DNA from: Mucilaginibacter terrigena
Lineage (GTDB): Bacteria > Bacteroidota > Bacteroidia > Sphingobacteriales > Sphingobacteriaceae
DNA: 64,000 nt
Reading direction: 5' to 3'
NCBI RefSeq assembly: GCF_004168255.1
Contig: NZ_SEWG01000009.1
Location: 1 to 64,000, forward strand
Under the pieces are notes generated by a model. That model worked only from the letters and a program-made list of their open reading frames with translations, ran no database searches and was not told the DNA's origin. The position numbers and the translations under genes were made by a program. Position 1 is the stretch's first letter; every line of letters starts with the position of its first letter. Shown here in pieces: positions 44,302 through 51,788 of the stretch.

Positions 44302-44313
44302 TAATTTCGCGGT
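44302..44313 (+). promoter_or_regulatory. Candidate promoter box upstream of the helicase gene
   Basis: The 12-mer taatttcgcggt is identical to one at 59872-59883 upstream of the TrmH-type gene. It differs from TAnnTTTG by one base. It ends 21 bp before the TTG start. Confidence 0.35.
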
Positions 44314-44334
44314 ACAAGAAAAGAGGAACAGGAT

Positions 44335-46617
44335 TTGGATTATTTAGAAGGGTTGAACCCCGAACAAAAAGCCGCCGTACTGCAAACAAAAGGCCCGGTA
44401 ATGATCATTGCCGGCGCGGGGTCGGGCAAAACACGCGTTATTACTTTCAGGGTTGCGCACCTTATACGCAACGGGGTAGATAGCTTTAATATACTGGTGC
44501 TTACATTTACCAACAAGGCCGCCCGCGAAATGCGCGAGCGTATCAACAAAATGGTTGGTCCTGAAGCCAAAAACATATGGATGGGTACTTTCCACTCCGT
44601 ATTTGCAAAAATATTGCGTGTAGAAGCAAACAAAATCGGCTACCCAAGCAACTTCACAATTTACGATACTGATGATAGTAAAAGTGTACTGCGCGCTATT
44701 TTGAAAGAAATGCAGCTTGATGATAAGCTTTATAGTGTAAATTCCGTATTAAATCGTATTTCAGCAGCAAAAAGCAGCTTGGTTTCTCCGGTTGATTATC
44801 AAAACAATCCACAAATACAAGCAGATGATGATTCATCAAAACGCCCTTTGCTTGGGAAAATTTATGAAACTTATGTACAACGTTGTTATAGAGCCGGGGC
44901 CATGGATTTTGATGATCTCCTTTTTAAAACAAATGAGTTACTGAGAGATCACCCGGATGTTAGAAATAAATATCAACACAAATTTAAATACATTATGGTG
45001 GATGAGTATCAAGATACAAACCATTCACAATACAAAATAGTTAAAACCCTTGCCGCGGTCAGCGAAAATATTTGCGTGGTGGGCGATGACGCGCAAAGTA
45101 TCTACGCGTTCCGCGGGGCCAATATCCAAAACATCCTGAACTTTGAGAAGGATTACCCCGACCTTAAGATATTTAAACTGGAGCAAAACTATCGCTCTAC
45201 CCAAAACATTGTAAATGTTGCCAACAGCGTAATAGCCAATAATAAAGAGCAGCTTAAAAAACATGTTTTTTCGGAAAAGGAAAACGGCGATAAAATAAAG
45301 GTAATGCGCGCCTTTAGCGATAACGAGGAAGGCAAGCTTGTTGCCGATGCCATTATGTTCCAGCGCAGCTCAAACGGCCTTAAATGGCACGATTTCGCTA
45401 TCCTGTACCGCACCAACGCACAGTCGCGCTCTATGGAAGAGGCTTTGCGTAAGAATGGTATCCCCTATAAAATTTACGGCGGCCTATCGTTCTATCAACG
45501 TAAGGAGATCAAGGATCTTATCGCTTACTTCCGCCTTACATTTAACCCTAACGATGAGGAAGCATTAAAACGGGTTATCAACTACCCAAAACGTGGCATT
45601 GGGGATACCACAGTTGACCGCATTATAGTCGCGGCCGATAAAAACAGTATCACGCCCTTTGAGGTGATCATAGAGGCAAACCGTTATGTAGAGAAAGCGC
45701 CGGCATCTTTATTCGCTTTTGCGGCCATGATCCAAAGCTTCCAGGTGATCACCAAAAACCAAAGCGCTTACGAAGCGGCGCTGCACATTGCCCAGCACTC
45801 CGGTTTGCTTAAGGATCTGTATGAGGATAAATCTGTTGAAGGACTTAACCGTTACGAAAATATCCAGGAATTGCTGAACGGGATAAAAGAATTCTCGGAA
45901 CGGGAGGATATCGAAGAAAAAGGCCTGGATGTTTTTATGCAGGATGTGGCTTTATTAACCAACGACGATAAGGATAAAGACAAAGATGCCGATACGGTAT
46001 CGTTAATGACCATCCACTCCTCCAAGGGGCTGGAGTTTCCGCAGGTACACATTGTGGGGCTCGAAGAAAACCTGTTCCCGTCGCAAATGTCGCTTAACTC
46101 GCGCAGCGACCTGGAAGAGGAACGCCGCCTGTTTTACGTGGCCATTACCCGTGCCGAATATAAGCTGACCATTAGCTACGCCACATCGCGCTTTAAGTTT
46201 GGTACGCTGATAAGTTGCGAGCCAAGCCGCTTTTTAGATGAGATAGATGCTAAGTACCTGGATCTGGATTTTACAGCTAAACCGGTATCAGCCGGCGGCT
46301 CTTTTGATGATGAGCGAAACGCCTGGAGCAGAAAGGCCGACACCTTTTCGAAACCCAAGGCGGCTGCCGCGGCGCCGGTTAAAACAACGTCGATACTGGC
46401 CAAAGCCCACGTGCCATCGCCGGGCTTTAAACCATCCGATACATCAAACCTGCAGGTAGGGATGCAGGTAGAACACGAGCGCTTTGGTTTTGGCAAAGTA
46501 CTAACCCTTGAGGGTAACAAGCCTGATGTAAAAGCAACCATTTTTTTTAAAGAAATAGGCCAGAAACAACTGCTTCTTAAATTTGCAAAACTGAGTATAA
46601 TTAGTGGGGTGGAGTAA
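44335..46617 (+). CDS. uvrD: UvrD/PcrA family 3'-5' DNA helicase
   Basis: SF1A helicase for nucleotide-excision and mismatch repair and for clearing replication blocks. Walker A GAGSGKTRVIT (residues 27-37), DEYQDTN (Walker B), QNYRS, and the C-terminal MTIHSSKGLEF and VAITRAE motifs. The C-terminal Tudor-like domain (about 695-755, VGMQVEHERFGFGKVL) is typical of PcrA. The start is TTG (44335), with aagagga 8 bases upstream; there is no in-frame ATG upstream near the domain. 760 residues, full length. Confidence 0.95.
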   Translation: MDYLEGLNPEQKAAVLQTKGPVMIIAGAGSGKTRVITFRVAHLIRNGVDSFNILVLTFTNKAAREMRERINKMVGPEAKNIWMGTFHSVFAKILRVEANKIGYPSNFTIYDTDDSKSVLRAILKEMQLDDKLYSVNSVLNRISAAKSSLVSPVDYQNNPQIQADDDSSKRPLLGKIYETYVQRCYRAGAMDFDDLLFKTNELLRDHPDVRNKYQHKFKYIMVDEYQDTNHSQYKIVKTLAAVSENICVVGDDAQSIYAFRGANIQNILNFEKDYPDLKIFKLEQNYRSTQNIVNVANSVIANNKEQLKKHVFSEKENGDKIKVMRAFSDNEEGKLVADAIMFQRSSNGLKWHDFAILYRTNAQSRSMEEALRKNGIPYKIYGGLSFYQRKEIKDLIAYFRLTFNPNDEEALKRVINYPKRGIGDTTVDRIIVAADKNSITPFEVIIEANRYVEKAPASLFAFAAMIQSFQVITKNQSAYEAALHIAQHSGLLKDLYEDKSVEGLNRYENIQELLNGIKEFSEREDIEEKGLDVFMQDVALLTNDDKDKDKDADTVSLMTIHSSKGLEFPQVHIVGLEENLFPSQMSLNSRSDLEEERRLFYVAITRAEYKLTISYATSRFKFGTLISCEPSRFLDEIDAKYLDLDFTAKPVSAGGSFDDERNAWSRKADTFSKPKAAAAAPVKTTSILAKAHVPSPGFKPSDTSNLQVGMQVEHERFGFGKVLTLEGNKPDVKATIFFKEIGQKQLLLKFAKLSIISGVE

Positions 46618-46767
46618 CATTTAATTCCCACTATTTGTAGAACAAATTCCACAATCCCCACAACAAACATTAACTATTTGTTAATTACGCTTAATTAAGG
46701 CGTATTTAATATGTGGCACTGGGTTTGGTTAATAGTTAGTACCCTTTTCCCTTAATTAACTATTATT

Positions 46768-47148
46768 ATGTACATGATGAGCGAAACCATAAAAAAGAAA
46801 ACCAATAAATCGGCTGGTAAAAACATCCGTACCCTTCGCCATGAACATGGCTGGAGCCAGGAAGATGTTGCAAACCGGTTGGGTATTTCTATCCCTGCCT
46901 TTTCAAAAATTGAAACAGGTGTTACTGATATTAACTTATCGCGACTTGAGCAGATCGCAAATATTTTTGAGGTAAGTGTGGTTAACCTGCTTTCGCTTGA
47001 ATATACAGAGGAGCCCAGCACACAAGACCTGAGCCTGAGCATCATTCAGAAAAAACTTGTTGACAGGGAAGTTGAAATAACTAATCTGCAACGTAAAGTT
47101 ATTTTGCTTTATGAAGAATTGCTGAACAAAAACCATGTAGCTATATAA
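46768..47148 (+). CDS. XRE-family transcriptional regulator
   Basis: DNA-binding protein with an HTH_3 domain at about residues 18-67 (IRTLRHEHGWSQEDVANRLGIS, then AFSKIETGVTDINLSRLEQIA) and a C-terminal helix (about 90-120) likely to dimerise. 126 residues; three Met codons (1, 3 and 4) are possible starts. Target genes unknown. Two ttaattaa palindromes, at 46691 and 46752, lie in its upstream region and might be operators, but the DNA is AT-rich. Confidence 0.82.
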   Translation: MYMMSETIKKKTNKSAGKNIRTLRHEHGWSQEDVANRLGISIPAFSKIETGVTDINLSRLEQIANIFEVSVVNLLSLEYTEEPSTQDLSLSIIQKKLVDREVEITNLQRKVILLYEELLNKNHVAI

Positions 47149-47379
47149 ATTTGTTGGCTTAACTGTTCAATAAATACAACAGATAGTCCTTTTTTAAAGC
47201 GGTAGTAAGCCGATTTTTATTCACTTTGATTTAATTATTTTAAGTTATTCTTAATTAATTAATAGAAATGATAATAAAGATCGCTTTATTACCCTTTTGC
47301 ATTTAAAAGCATCCCATTCTTTTATAAATCACCTGTTTGGATTTAAAATTGCAATAACATAGGTACAATACTACTATCT

Positions 47380-47667
47380 ATGTCAAATTACATGATATCC
47401 ATTTCGAACGCCGGCTTGCCAAAAGACGGAACGATACACGACAGGCGAAGCAAATTAAAAGTTAAGGCGTCGGGTTTGTTCAGATCGCACCTGCAGCCAC
47501 GTAAAGGCGAGGTAAGGTTTTTTGTTACAGCCGGTAACGAGACCCTGGCCTTTGAAACAGAGGGTTATAAAAGGCACAGGCAACTGCTTATCCTGCAAAT
47601 GATATCGAGGTATTGTATTTACTTAGGATTGTTTGAGGCGCAGATCCATAGCACCTATCCGGGCTGA
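47380..47667 (+). CDS. Small protein of unknown function
   Basis: 95 residues, basic (many Arg/Lys), no signal peptide or membrane helix. Not recognised. Segments such as RRSKLKVKASGLFRSHLQPR and a Tyr/Leu-rich C terminus suggest a small folded cytoplasmic protein, possibly nucleic-acid binding, but that is a guess from charge alone. It is convergent with the TPR sensor-like gene, whose stop is 11 bp away. Confidence 0.5.
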   Translation: MSNYMISISNAGLPKDGTIHDRRSKLKVKASGLFRSHLQPRKGEVRFFVTAGNETLAFETEGYKRHRQLLILQMISRYCIYLGLFEAQIHSTYPG

Positions 47668-47678
47668 GAAGAAATTAA

Positions 47679-49115
47679 TTAAAATACGTTTTTGGTGGTA
47701 TCGTTTAGCATTTCGCTCATCTCAATAATTTTCTGATCAATATCTGATACGCACTTATCCATCATATTAATACATTCTTTTTCGTCAACAAGCCCTTCTT
47801 TCTCCAGATTCATTAACCCACGAAGCGTGGCTATAGGCCCGCGTATCTGGTGCGAGAGGTAGGATGAATACTCAGAAAGTTTTTTATTCTTTATCTGCAG
47901 ATCCTTGGTGCGTTCGTCAATAATTTCTTCAAGGTGATGGTTTACACGATCAAGGTTATCCTTTTGCCGCGATACCTCCTCGTTCAATTCGGTAAGTTTA
48001 GTATTGGTTACCGTTTTACGTTTAACATTGCTTATTAATAGTGCTATTACCACTAACAGCAAACCTGCCACCACTGTAACCGCCCAAAACTTTATACGAT
48101 CGTTTTGCTGCCTTAATATGGTTTGTTCGTTTTCGCGCTGCCTGGCCTGTTGTTTATATTGCTCCTGCAGCATGTTTATCTGTGTGGATTCGTTTGAGGT
48201 GTAAATAGTACTATCCTGCCTGAAGATCATTTGCAGGTAATACAAAGCCCGCTCGTAGTTTTTGCGTTTGGCCTCCAGCTGGTAAGTGGTATAGGCGTAG
48301 TCAGACTCCAGCTTCTCATCTTTTACAGCCTTTGAATAGGCCTGCCCTTCCCTCACAATCTTTTCAGCATCATCAAACCTTTTTTGCGCAATATATAACG
48401 ATGCAAGCGTAAGGTTTGTACTGGCAACAGGTTTATTCAGGTCGCGTTCTTTGGCGGCTTTGTTTGCAGCCAGCAGCAACTTTTCGGCAATATCGTACTG
48501 GTTAAGGTTAAAATAAATTACCCCGCGGTTTTGCAGCGCCTGTATCAGGTTTACCGAATCTTTAATCGAAACAAAAATTTCGTTCCCTTTATCATAATAA
48601 TTTAAAGCCTGGTTAAAACTCTTTTTACGATAATAAACGTTGCCAATATTTAAGTATAACGAGCCTATTAATTGTTTATCGGCCAATTTAAGGGCAATAG
48701 CTAACGATTTATTCAAATAATCTAACGAGTTGGCGTAGTTATTATCAAGATATAAGTTGCCTATATTGTTATAAACTTTCGCCTCGCTTCGCAGGTCTTT
48801 AATTTTGGAGAAATAAGAAAGGGCCTGTAAATAATCATGAATGGCCGAGCTTGCCTGGTTTAAATAGTATTTACCGATACCCCTAACACGGTATGCTTCG
48901 CCAATTCCCTTATCGTACCCCGCCTTTTCTGCAATATCCAAAGCCTTGGTGGCATAGGCAACAGTTTGGTCGGGGCTTGTTAAACGATTGTCATAAGCTT
49001 GCTTATTTAGCTTAATTACCTCATTTGTATCCTGTGCTGTTACATCATCATTACCCTTCGCGCATACAGTTGTACAAACAAAAACTAAAACAAGAAGAGT
49101 AAAAATTCTATTCAT
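47679..49115 (-). CDS. TPR membrane protein with histidine-kinase DHp helix but no ATPase domain
   Basis: Signal peptide 1-19; periplasmic TPR repeats (about 45-300, e.g. YNNIGNLYLDN, YLNIGNVYYRK, YFNLNQYDIAEKLL); membrane helix about 346-366; coiled coil (368-415); DHp-like helix pair with His422 in SHQIRGPIATLRG. The protein ends at residue 478, right after the second DHp helix. The HATPase_c domain of normal TPR sensor kinases is missing and no remnant follows, since only 11 bp separate it from the next gene. It cannot phosphorylate by itself. It is divergent from the small-peptide array and shares the 49116-49444 promoter region. Confidence 0.85.
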   Translation of the reverse strand: MNRIFTLLVLVFVCTTVCAKGNDDVTAQDTNEVIKLNKQAYDNRLTSPDQTVAYATKALDIAEKAGYDKGIGEAYRVRGIGKYYLNQASSAIHDYLQALSYFSKIKDLRSEAKVYNNIGNLYLDNNYANSLDYLNKSLAIALKLADKQLIGSLYLNIGNVYYRKKSFNQALNYYDKGNEIFVSIKDSVNLIQALQNRGVIYFNLNQYDIAEKLLLAANKAAKERDLNKPVASTNLTLASLYIAQKRFDDAEKIVREGQAYSKAVKDEKLESDYAYTTYQLEAKRKNYERALYYLQMIFRQDSTIYTSNESTQINMLQEQYKQQARQRENEQTILRQQNDRIKFWAVTVVAGLLLVVIALLISNVKRKTVTNTKLTELNEEVSRQKDNLDRVNHHLEEIIDERTKDLQIKNKKLSEYSSYLSHQIRGPIATLRGLMNLEKEGLVDEKECINMMDKCVSDIDQKIIEMSEMLNDTTKNVF

Positions 49116-49444
49116 TACGGCTCTATACGTTATATAATGGTGAAAGTTATAAAATAATTACATAGTATGTTTTACCGGGTTAAATTTAATAAAAAACAGC
49201 AAGAAAATTTTTTTTTCATTATTGCGTGATAATTAAAAAACATAATTATATTTGTGTTGTTAATTTACTGAGTGTTAATAAGTTACACGGTTATTAACAT
49301 ATTATTGCAAAAAACAATAATCGGTAAAATATGTTAGTATTATTAACCAATAGTTACAATAAAATTGTTAAACTATTGTAAATAGTTGAATAATTAAAAA
49401 TTGCTTAAAGGCTAAATAAAAATAGAGAATTGACCGTGCTAAAA
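49116..49444. other. AT-rich divergent regulatory region of the peptide array
   Basis: 329 bp with no gene. Very AT-rich, with several gttaat/attaac and tattgtaaa words. It separates the TPR sensor-like gene (minus) from the first exported-peptide gene (plus) and holds the promoter candidate at 49222-49254. Confidence 0.5.
49222..49254 (+). promoter_or_regulatory. Candidate promoter of the peptide array
   Basis: TTG at 49222-49224 and, after 22 bases, tatatttg at 49247-49254, an exact TAnnTTTG. Transcription would begin near 49262, leaving an untranslated leader of about 180 bases before the first peptide gene. Confidence 0.45.
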
Positions 49445-49591
49445 ATGAAGAAAAACGTGTTTGCTTACCTGGTGCTGATAAGTGGATTGCTACTATCCTC
49501 GTGTGTTAAACAAAATAGCGTACGCATTACAATGGATATATTTTTAAAAGCAACCACAGGTATCAGAAAAGACATTGGAACAGCAGATTAA
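49445..49591 (+). CDS. Exported GTAD-tail peptide 1 (lipoprotein type)
   Basis: 48-residue product too short for standard gene calling. Hydrophobic signal with lipobox LLSSC (Cys20), variable middle, and C terminus RKDIGTAD directly before the stop. First of ten tandem paralogues that keep the tail while the middle varies. It differs from the others by its unusual signal (KKNVFAYLVLIS). Function unknown. Confidence 0.75.
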   Translation: MKKNVFAYLVLISGLLLSSCVKQNSVRITMDIFLKATTGIRKDIGTAD

Positions 49592-49633
49592 TAATACATT
49601 ACAACAACAAAAAGAATTTTAAATAAACACAAT

Positions 49634-49777
49634 ATGAAAAAGTTAATTATCGCAGCAGCACTCATTTTAACAACAGGCATTTTACCATCGTACACCAAAC
49701 AGGTAACTGTAAAACCGGTAGCCACAATTGAGCAAAGCACCATGACATTTAAAAAAGACATTGGTACTGCCGACTAA
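49634..49777 (+). CDS. Exported GTAD-tail peptide 2
   Basis: 47 residues: MKKLIIAAALILTTGILPS signal, then YTKQVTVKPVATIEQ and the tail FKKDIGTAD before the stop. The position matching the lipobox Cys of peptide 4 is Tyr20, so it is probably released rather than lipidated. 42 bp after peptide 1. Function unknown. Confidence 0.75.
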   Translation: MKKLIIAAALILTTGILPSYTKQVTVKPVATIEQSTMTFKKDIGTAD

Positions 49778-49819
49778 TTAACCCATCCAAAATATCCCTG
49801 ATATCAAAAAACACCAAAC

Positions 49820-49963
49820 ATGAAAAAGATAATCATCGCAGCAGCATTAATACTTGCAACAGCAGTATTACCATCTTACACAAAACAAGTAACTATAAAG
49901 CCTGCAGCCACTTTTGAACCAGGCCCGGCAACGTTTAAAAAAGACATTGGCACTGCCGATTAA
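49820..49963 (+). CDS. Exported GTAD-tail peptide 3
   Basis: 47 residues, close paralogue of peptide 2: signal MKKIIIAAALILATAVLPS, then YTKQVTIKPAATFE and the tail FKKDIGTAD. The Cys-to-Tyr change at residue 20 is shared with peptide 2. Gap to the previous gene is also 42 bp, which suggests tandem duplication. Function unknown. Confidence 0.75.
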   Translation: MKKIIIAAALILATAVLPSYTKQVTIKPAATFEPGPATFKKDIGTAD

Positions 49964-50015
49964 TTATCTAATTCAAATAAAACATAATAACAACCCCTGA
50001 TTAAAAATTACAAAC

Positions 50016-50165
50016 ATGAGAAAATCAATTATAGCAGTAGCAGCACTATTAGTATTAAGCGCAGGCATTTTACCATCATGCACCAAAGAAAAATCTGTTA
50101 CACCAACCGCAACACTTGACAGAAGCACAACTGCCAACAAAAAAGATGTTGGTACTGCCGACTAA
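50016..50165 (+). CDS. Exported GTAD-tail peptide 4 (lipoprotein type)
   Basis: 49 residues: MRKSIIAVAALLVLSAGILPS signal with a lipobox-like LPSC (Cys22), a Thr-rich middle and the tail NKKDVGTAD. It carries a single copy of the exact nonapeptide that is repeated in peptides 5-8, so it looks like the evolutionary bridge between the single-copy and repeat forms. Confidence 0.75.
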   Translation: MRKSIIAVAALLVLSAGILPSCTKEKSVTPTATLDRSTTANKKDVGTAD

Positions 50166-50224
50166 TAATCATAACCATAGATAACAATTAACATAAAACA
50201 TAAAAATTTCCACCAAATACAATC

Positions 50225-50455
50225 ATGAAAAAATTCATCGTAGCAGTAGCATTAGTTTTAAGCACAGGCGCATTATCAGCAGCAACTTTAACTGTTAACC
50301 ACAACACAGTTACCTCTAATAAAAAAGACGTTGGCACTGCCGATAACAAAAAAGATGTTGGTACCGCCGATAATAAAAAAGACGTAGGCACTGCTGATAA
50401 TAAAAAAGATGTTGGTACCGCCGATAACAAAAAAGACGTAGGCACCGCAGACTAA
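50225..50455 (+). CDS. Exported nonapeptide-repeat precursor 5
   Basis: 76 residues: signal about 1-20 (GALSA), a short Thr/Asn-rich spacer, then five perfect copies of NKKDVGTAD to the stop. Repeat units differ in codons for nearly every residue but not in amino acids. No membrane helix beyond the signal. Could be a multi-copy peptide precursor or a small repeat-structured protein. Confidence 0.85.
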   Translation: MKKFIVAVALVLSTGALSAATLTVNHNTVTSNKKDVGTADNKKDVGTADNKKDVGTADNKKDVGTADNKKDVGTAD

Positions 50456-50512
50456 TTAACAATCACAGATATCAATTAACGCAAAATATAAACACTTCCA
50501 CAAATAACGATC

Positions 50513-50734
50513 ATGAAAAAATTCATCATAGCAGCAGCAATCATATTCGGCACTTTAACAGCAACCACAGTTAACGCGTCAACCTTCACAAACAAAAAAG
50601 ATGTTGGCACCGCCGATGCTAAAAACAAAAAAGATGTTGGCACTGCCGATAATAAAAAAGACGTAGGCACTGCTGATAACAAAAAAGATGTTGGTACCGC
50701 TGATAACAAAAAAGACGTAGGCACTGCAGACTAA
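50513..50734 (+). CDS. Exported nonapeptide-repeat precursor 6
   Basis: 73 residues: signal about 1-22 (TVNAS), then five copies of NKKDVGTAD with an extra Ala-Lys between copies 1 and 2. The extra dipeptide breaks the regular 9-residue spacing once, which argues against a strict solenoid and for separate units. The leader acaaataacgatc before the ATG is shared with precursors 7 and 8. Confidence 0.85.
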   Translation: MKKFIIAAAIIFGTLTATTVNASTFTNKKDVGTADAKNKKDVGTADNKKDVGTADNKKDVGTADNKKDVGTAD

Positions 50735-50792
50735 TCATTACCACACATTTATCAATTAACACAAAACACACCCCCATTTACAAATAACGATC

Positions 50793-51011
50793 ATGAAAAA
50801 ATTAATCATAGCAGCAGCAATCATATTAAGCACAGGCGCATTATCAACCACGGTTAACGCACAGGCTTTCTCAAACAAAAAAGACGTTGGTACAGCCGAT
50901 AATAAAAAAGATGTAGGTACTGCTGATAACAAAAAGGACGTAGGCACTGCCGATAACAAAAAAGATGTTGGTACTGCTGATAACAAAAAAGACGTAGGCA
51001 CTGCAGACTAA
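50793..51011 (+). CDS. Exported nonapeptide-repeat precursor 7
   Basis: 72 residues: signal MKKLIIAAAIILSTGALS, cleavage likely near VNAQA, then SNKKDVGTAD-type run of five copies. It differs from precursor 8 at one residue (Leu12 versus Phe12) but at many synonymous positions inside the repeats. The leader acaaataacgatc is conserved. Confidence 0.85.
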   Translation: MKKLIIAAAIILSTGALSTTVNAQAFSNKKDVGTADNKKDVGTADNKKDVGTADNKKDVGTADNKKDVGTAD

Positions 51012-51065
51012 TTAATCATTACAACTATATCAATCAAATACAAACCCCCTTTACAAATAACGATC

Positions 51066-51284
51066 ATGAAAAAATTAATCATAGCAGCAGCAATCATATT
51101 CAGCACAGGCGCATTATCAACCACGGTTAACGCACAGGCTTTCTCAAACAAAAAAGACGTAGGTACCGCCGATAACAAAAAAGATGTTGGTACTGCTGAT
51201 AACAAAAAGGATGTGGGCACCGCTGATAATAAAAAAGATGTTGGTACCGCCGATAACAAAAAAGACGTAGGCACTGCAGACTAA
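51066..51284 (+). CDS. Exported nonapeptide-repeat precursor 8
   Basis: 72 residues, near-identical to precursor 7, with five NKKDVGTAD units. The last unit, ending gcagac before taa, is almost the same in all four repeat genes. The pair 7/8 is the most recent duplication in the array. Confidence 0.85.
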   Translation: MKKLIIAAAIIFSTGALSTTVNAQAFSNKKDVGTADNKKDVGTADNKKDVGTADNKKDVGTADNKKDVGTAD

Positions 51285-51325
51285 TTATTGTTATCAATTA
51301 TATACTAACCACACAAAAACTATAC

Positions 51326-51502
51326 ATGAAAAAGATAATTATAGCAGCAGCATTAGTACTAACATCTGCAATAACCGCATTTTCGCTTACTACCAGGGCT
51401 GACAATAACACCGAAGCCGCTAAAATAAGCGCAGAGCGCGCAAACGTTACCGTGGTAAGCCCATCATCAGCACCAAAGTCAGATATCGCGACAGCCGACT
51501 AA
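51326..51502 (+). CDS. Exported GTAD-like peptide 9 (ATAD tail)
   Basis: 58 residues: signal MKKIIIAAALVLTSAITAFS, an acidic middle with ADNNTEAAK, and the tail PKSDIATAD. The tail keeps D-I-x-T-A-D but has Ser for Lys and Ala for Gly. Not lipidated. Function unknown. Confidence 0.7.
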   Translation: MKKIIIAAALVLTSAITAFSLTTRADNNTEAAKISAERANVTVVSPSSAPKSDIATAD

Positions 51503-51536
51503 ACATCGTTTTACAAAGCTTAATAAGTACCCGTAC

Positions 51537-51707
51537 ATGAAAAAGATAATCATAGCAGCAGCATTAGTATTAACATCGGCAGTAACGGCGTTTTCGCTTA
51601 CTACATCTAATACTACTAAAGCAGATACCAAACTTAACCAGGACGCCTTAACAACATCTGTTAAAAATACCGCTGCCCCAAAATCCGACATCGCCACTGC
51701 CGACTAA
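51537..51707 (+). CDS. Exported GTAD-like peptide 10 (ATAD tail)
   Basis: 56 residues, paralogue of peptide 9: signal MKKIIIAAALVLTSAVTAFS, Thr/Lys/Asp-rich middle, tail PKSDIATAD. Signals of 9 and 10 are almost identical while their middles differ strongly, so the signal and tail are the constrained parts. Last gene of the array; a terminator follows. Confidence 0.7.
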   Translation: MKKIIIAAALVLTSAVTAFSLTTSNTTKADTKLNQDALTTSVKNTAAPKSDIATAD

Positions 51708-51735
51708 TCTCAGTTATCGACATCAACATAAATAA

Positions 51736-51762
51736 AAATGCCCCGTTAAATAACGAGGCATT
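51736..51762. terminator. Bidirectional terminator closing the peptide array
   Basis: Stem aatgcc-cgtt / aacg-ggcatt with one C/A mismatch; A-run before and T-run after on the minus strand. It lies between the last peptide gene and a convergent lipoprotein gene. Confidence 0.6.
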
Positions 51763-51788
51763 ATGCAAGTGTATCAATACTCAATTTT

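Noticed and set aside
50188..51274. Four minus-strand frames encoding repeated PTSFLLSAV, about 80 residues each
   Set aside because: They are the antisense reading of the NKKDVGTAD repeats; codon variation conserves the plus-strand peptide, and there is no promoter or signal of translation on the minus strand.
50225..51284. Tandem 27-bp repeats as a CRISPR array
   Set aside because: Units are contiguous with no spacers, are coding, and vary at synonymous positions; there are no cas genes.
50225..51284. NKKDVGTAD as an RTX-type calcium-binding nonapeptide
   Set aside because: The period is nine, but the GGxGxD pattern is absent and precursor 6 has a two-residue insertion that breaks the register.
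49445..51707. The peptide array as a ribosomally made, enzyme-modified peptide (RiPP) cluster
   Set aside because: No modifying enzyme, leader protease or ABC exporter is nearby, and the peptides have ordinary Sec-type signals; not excluded, but unsupported.
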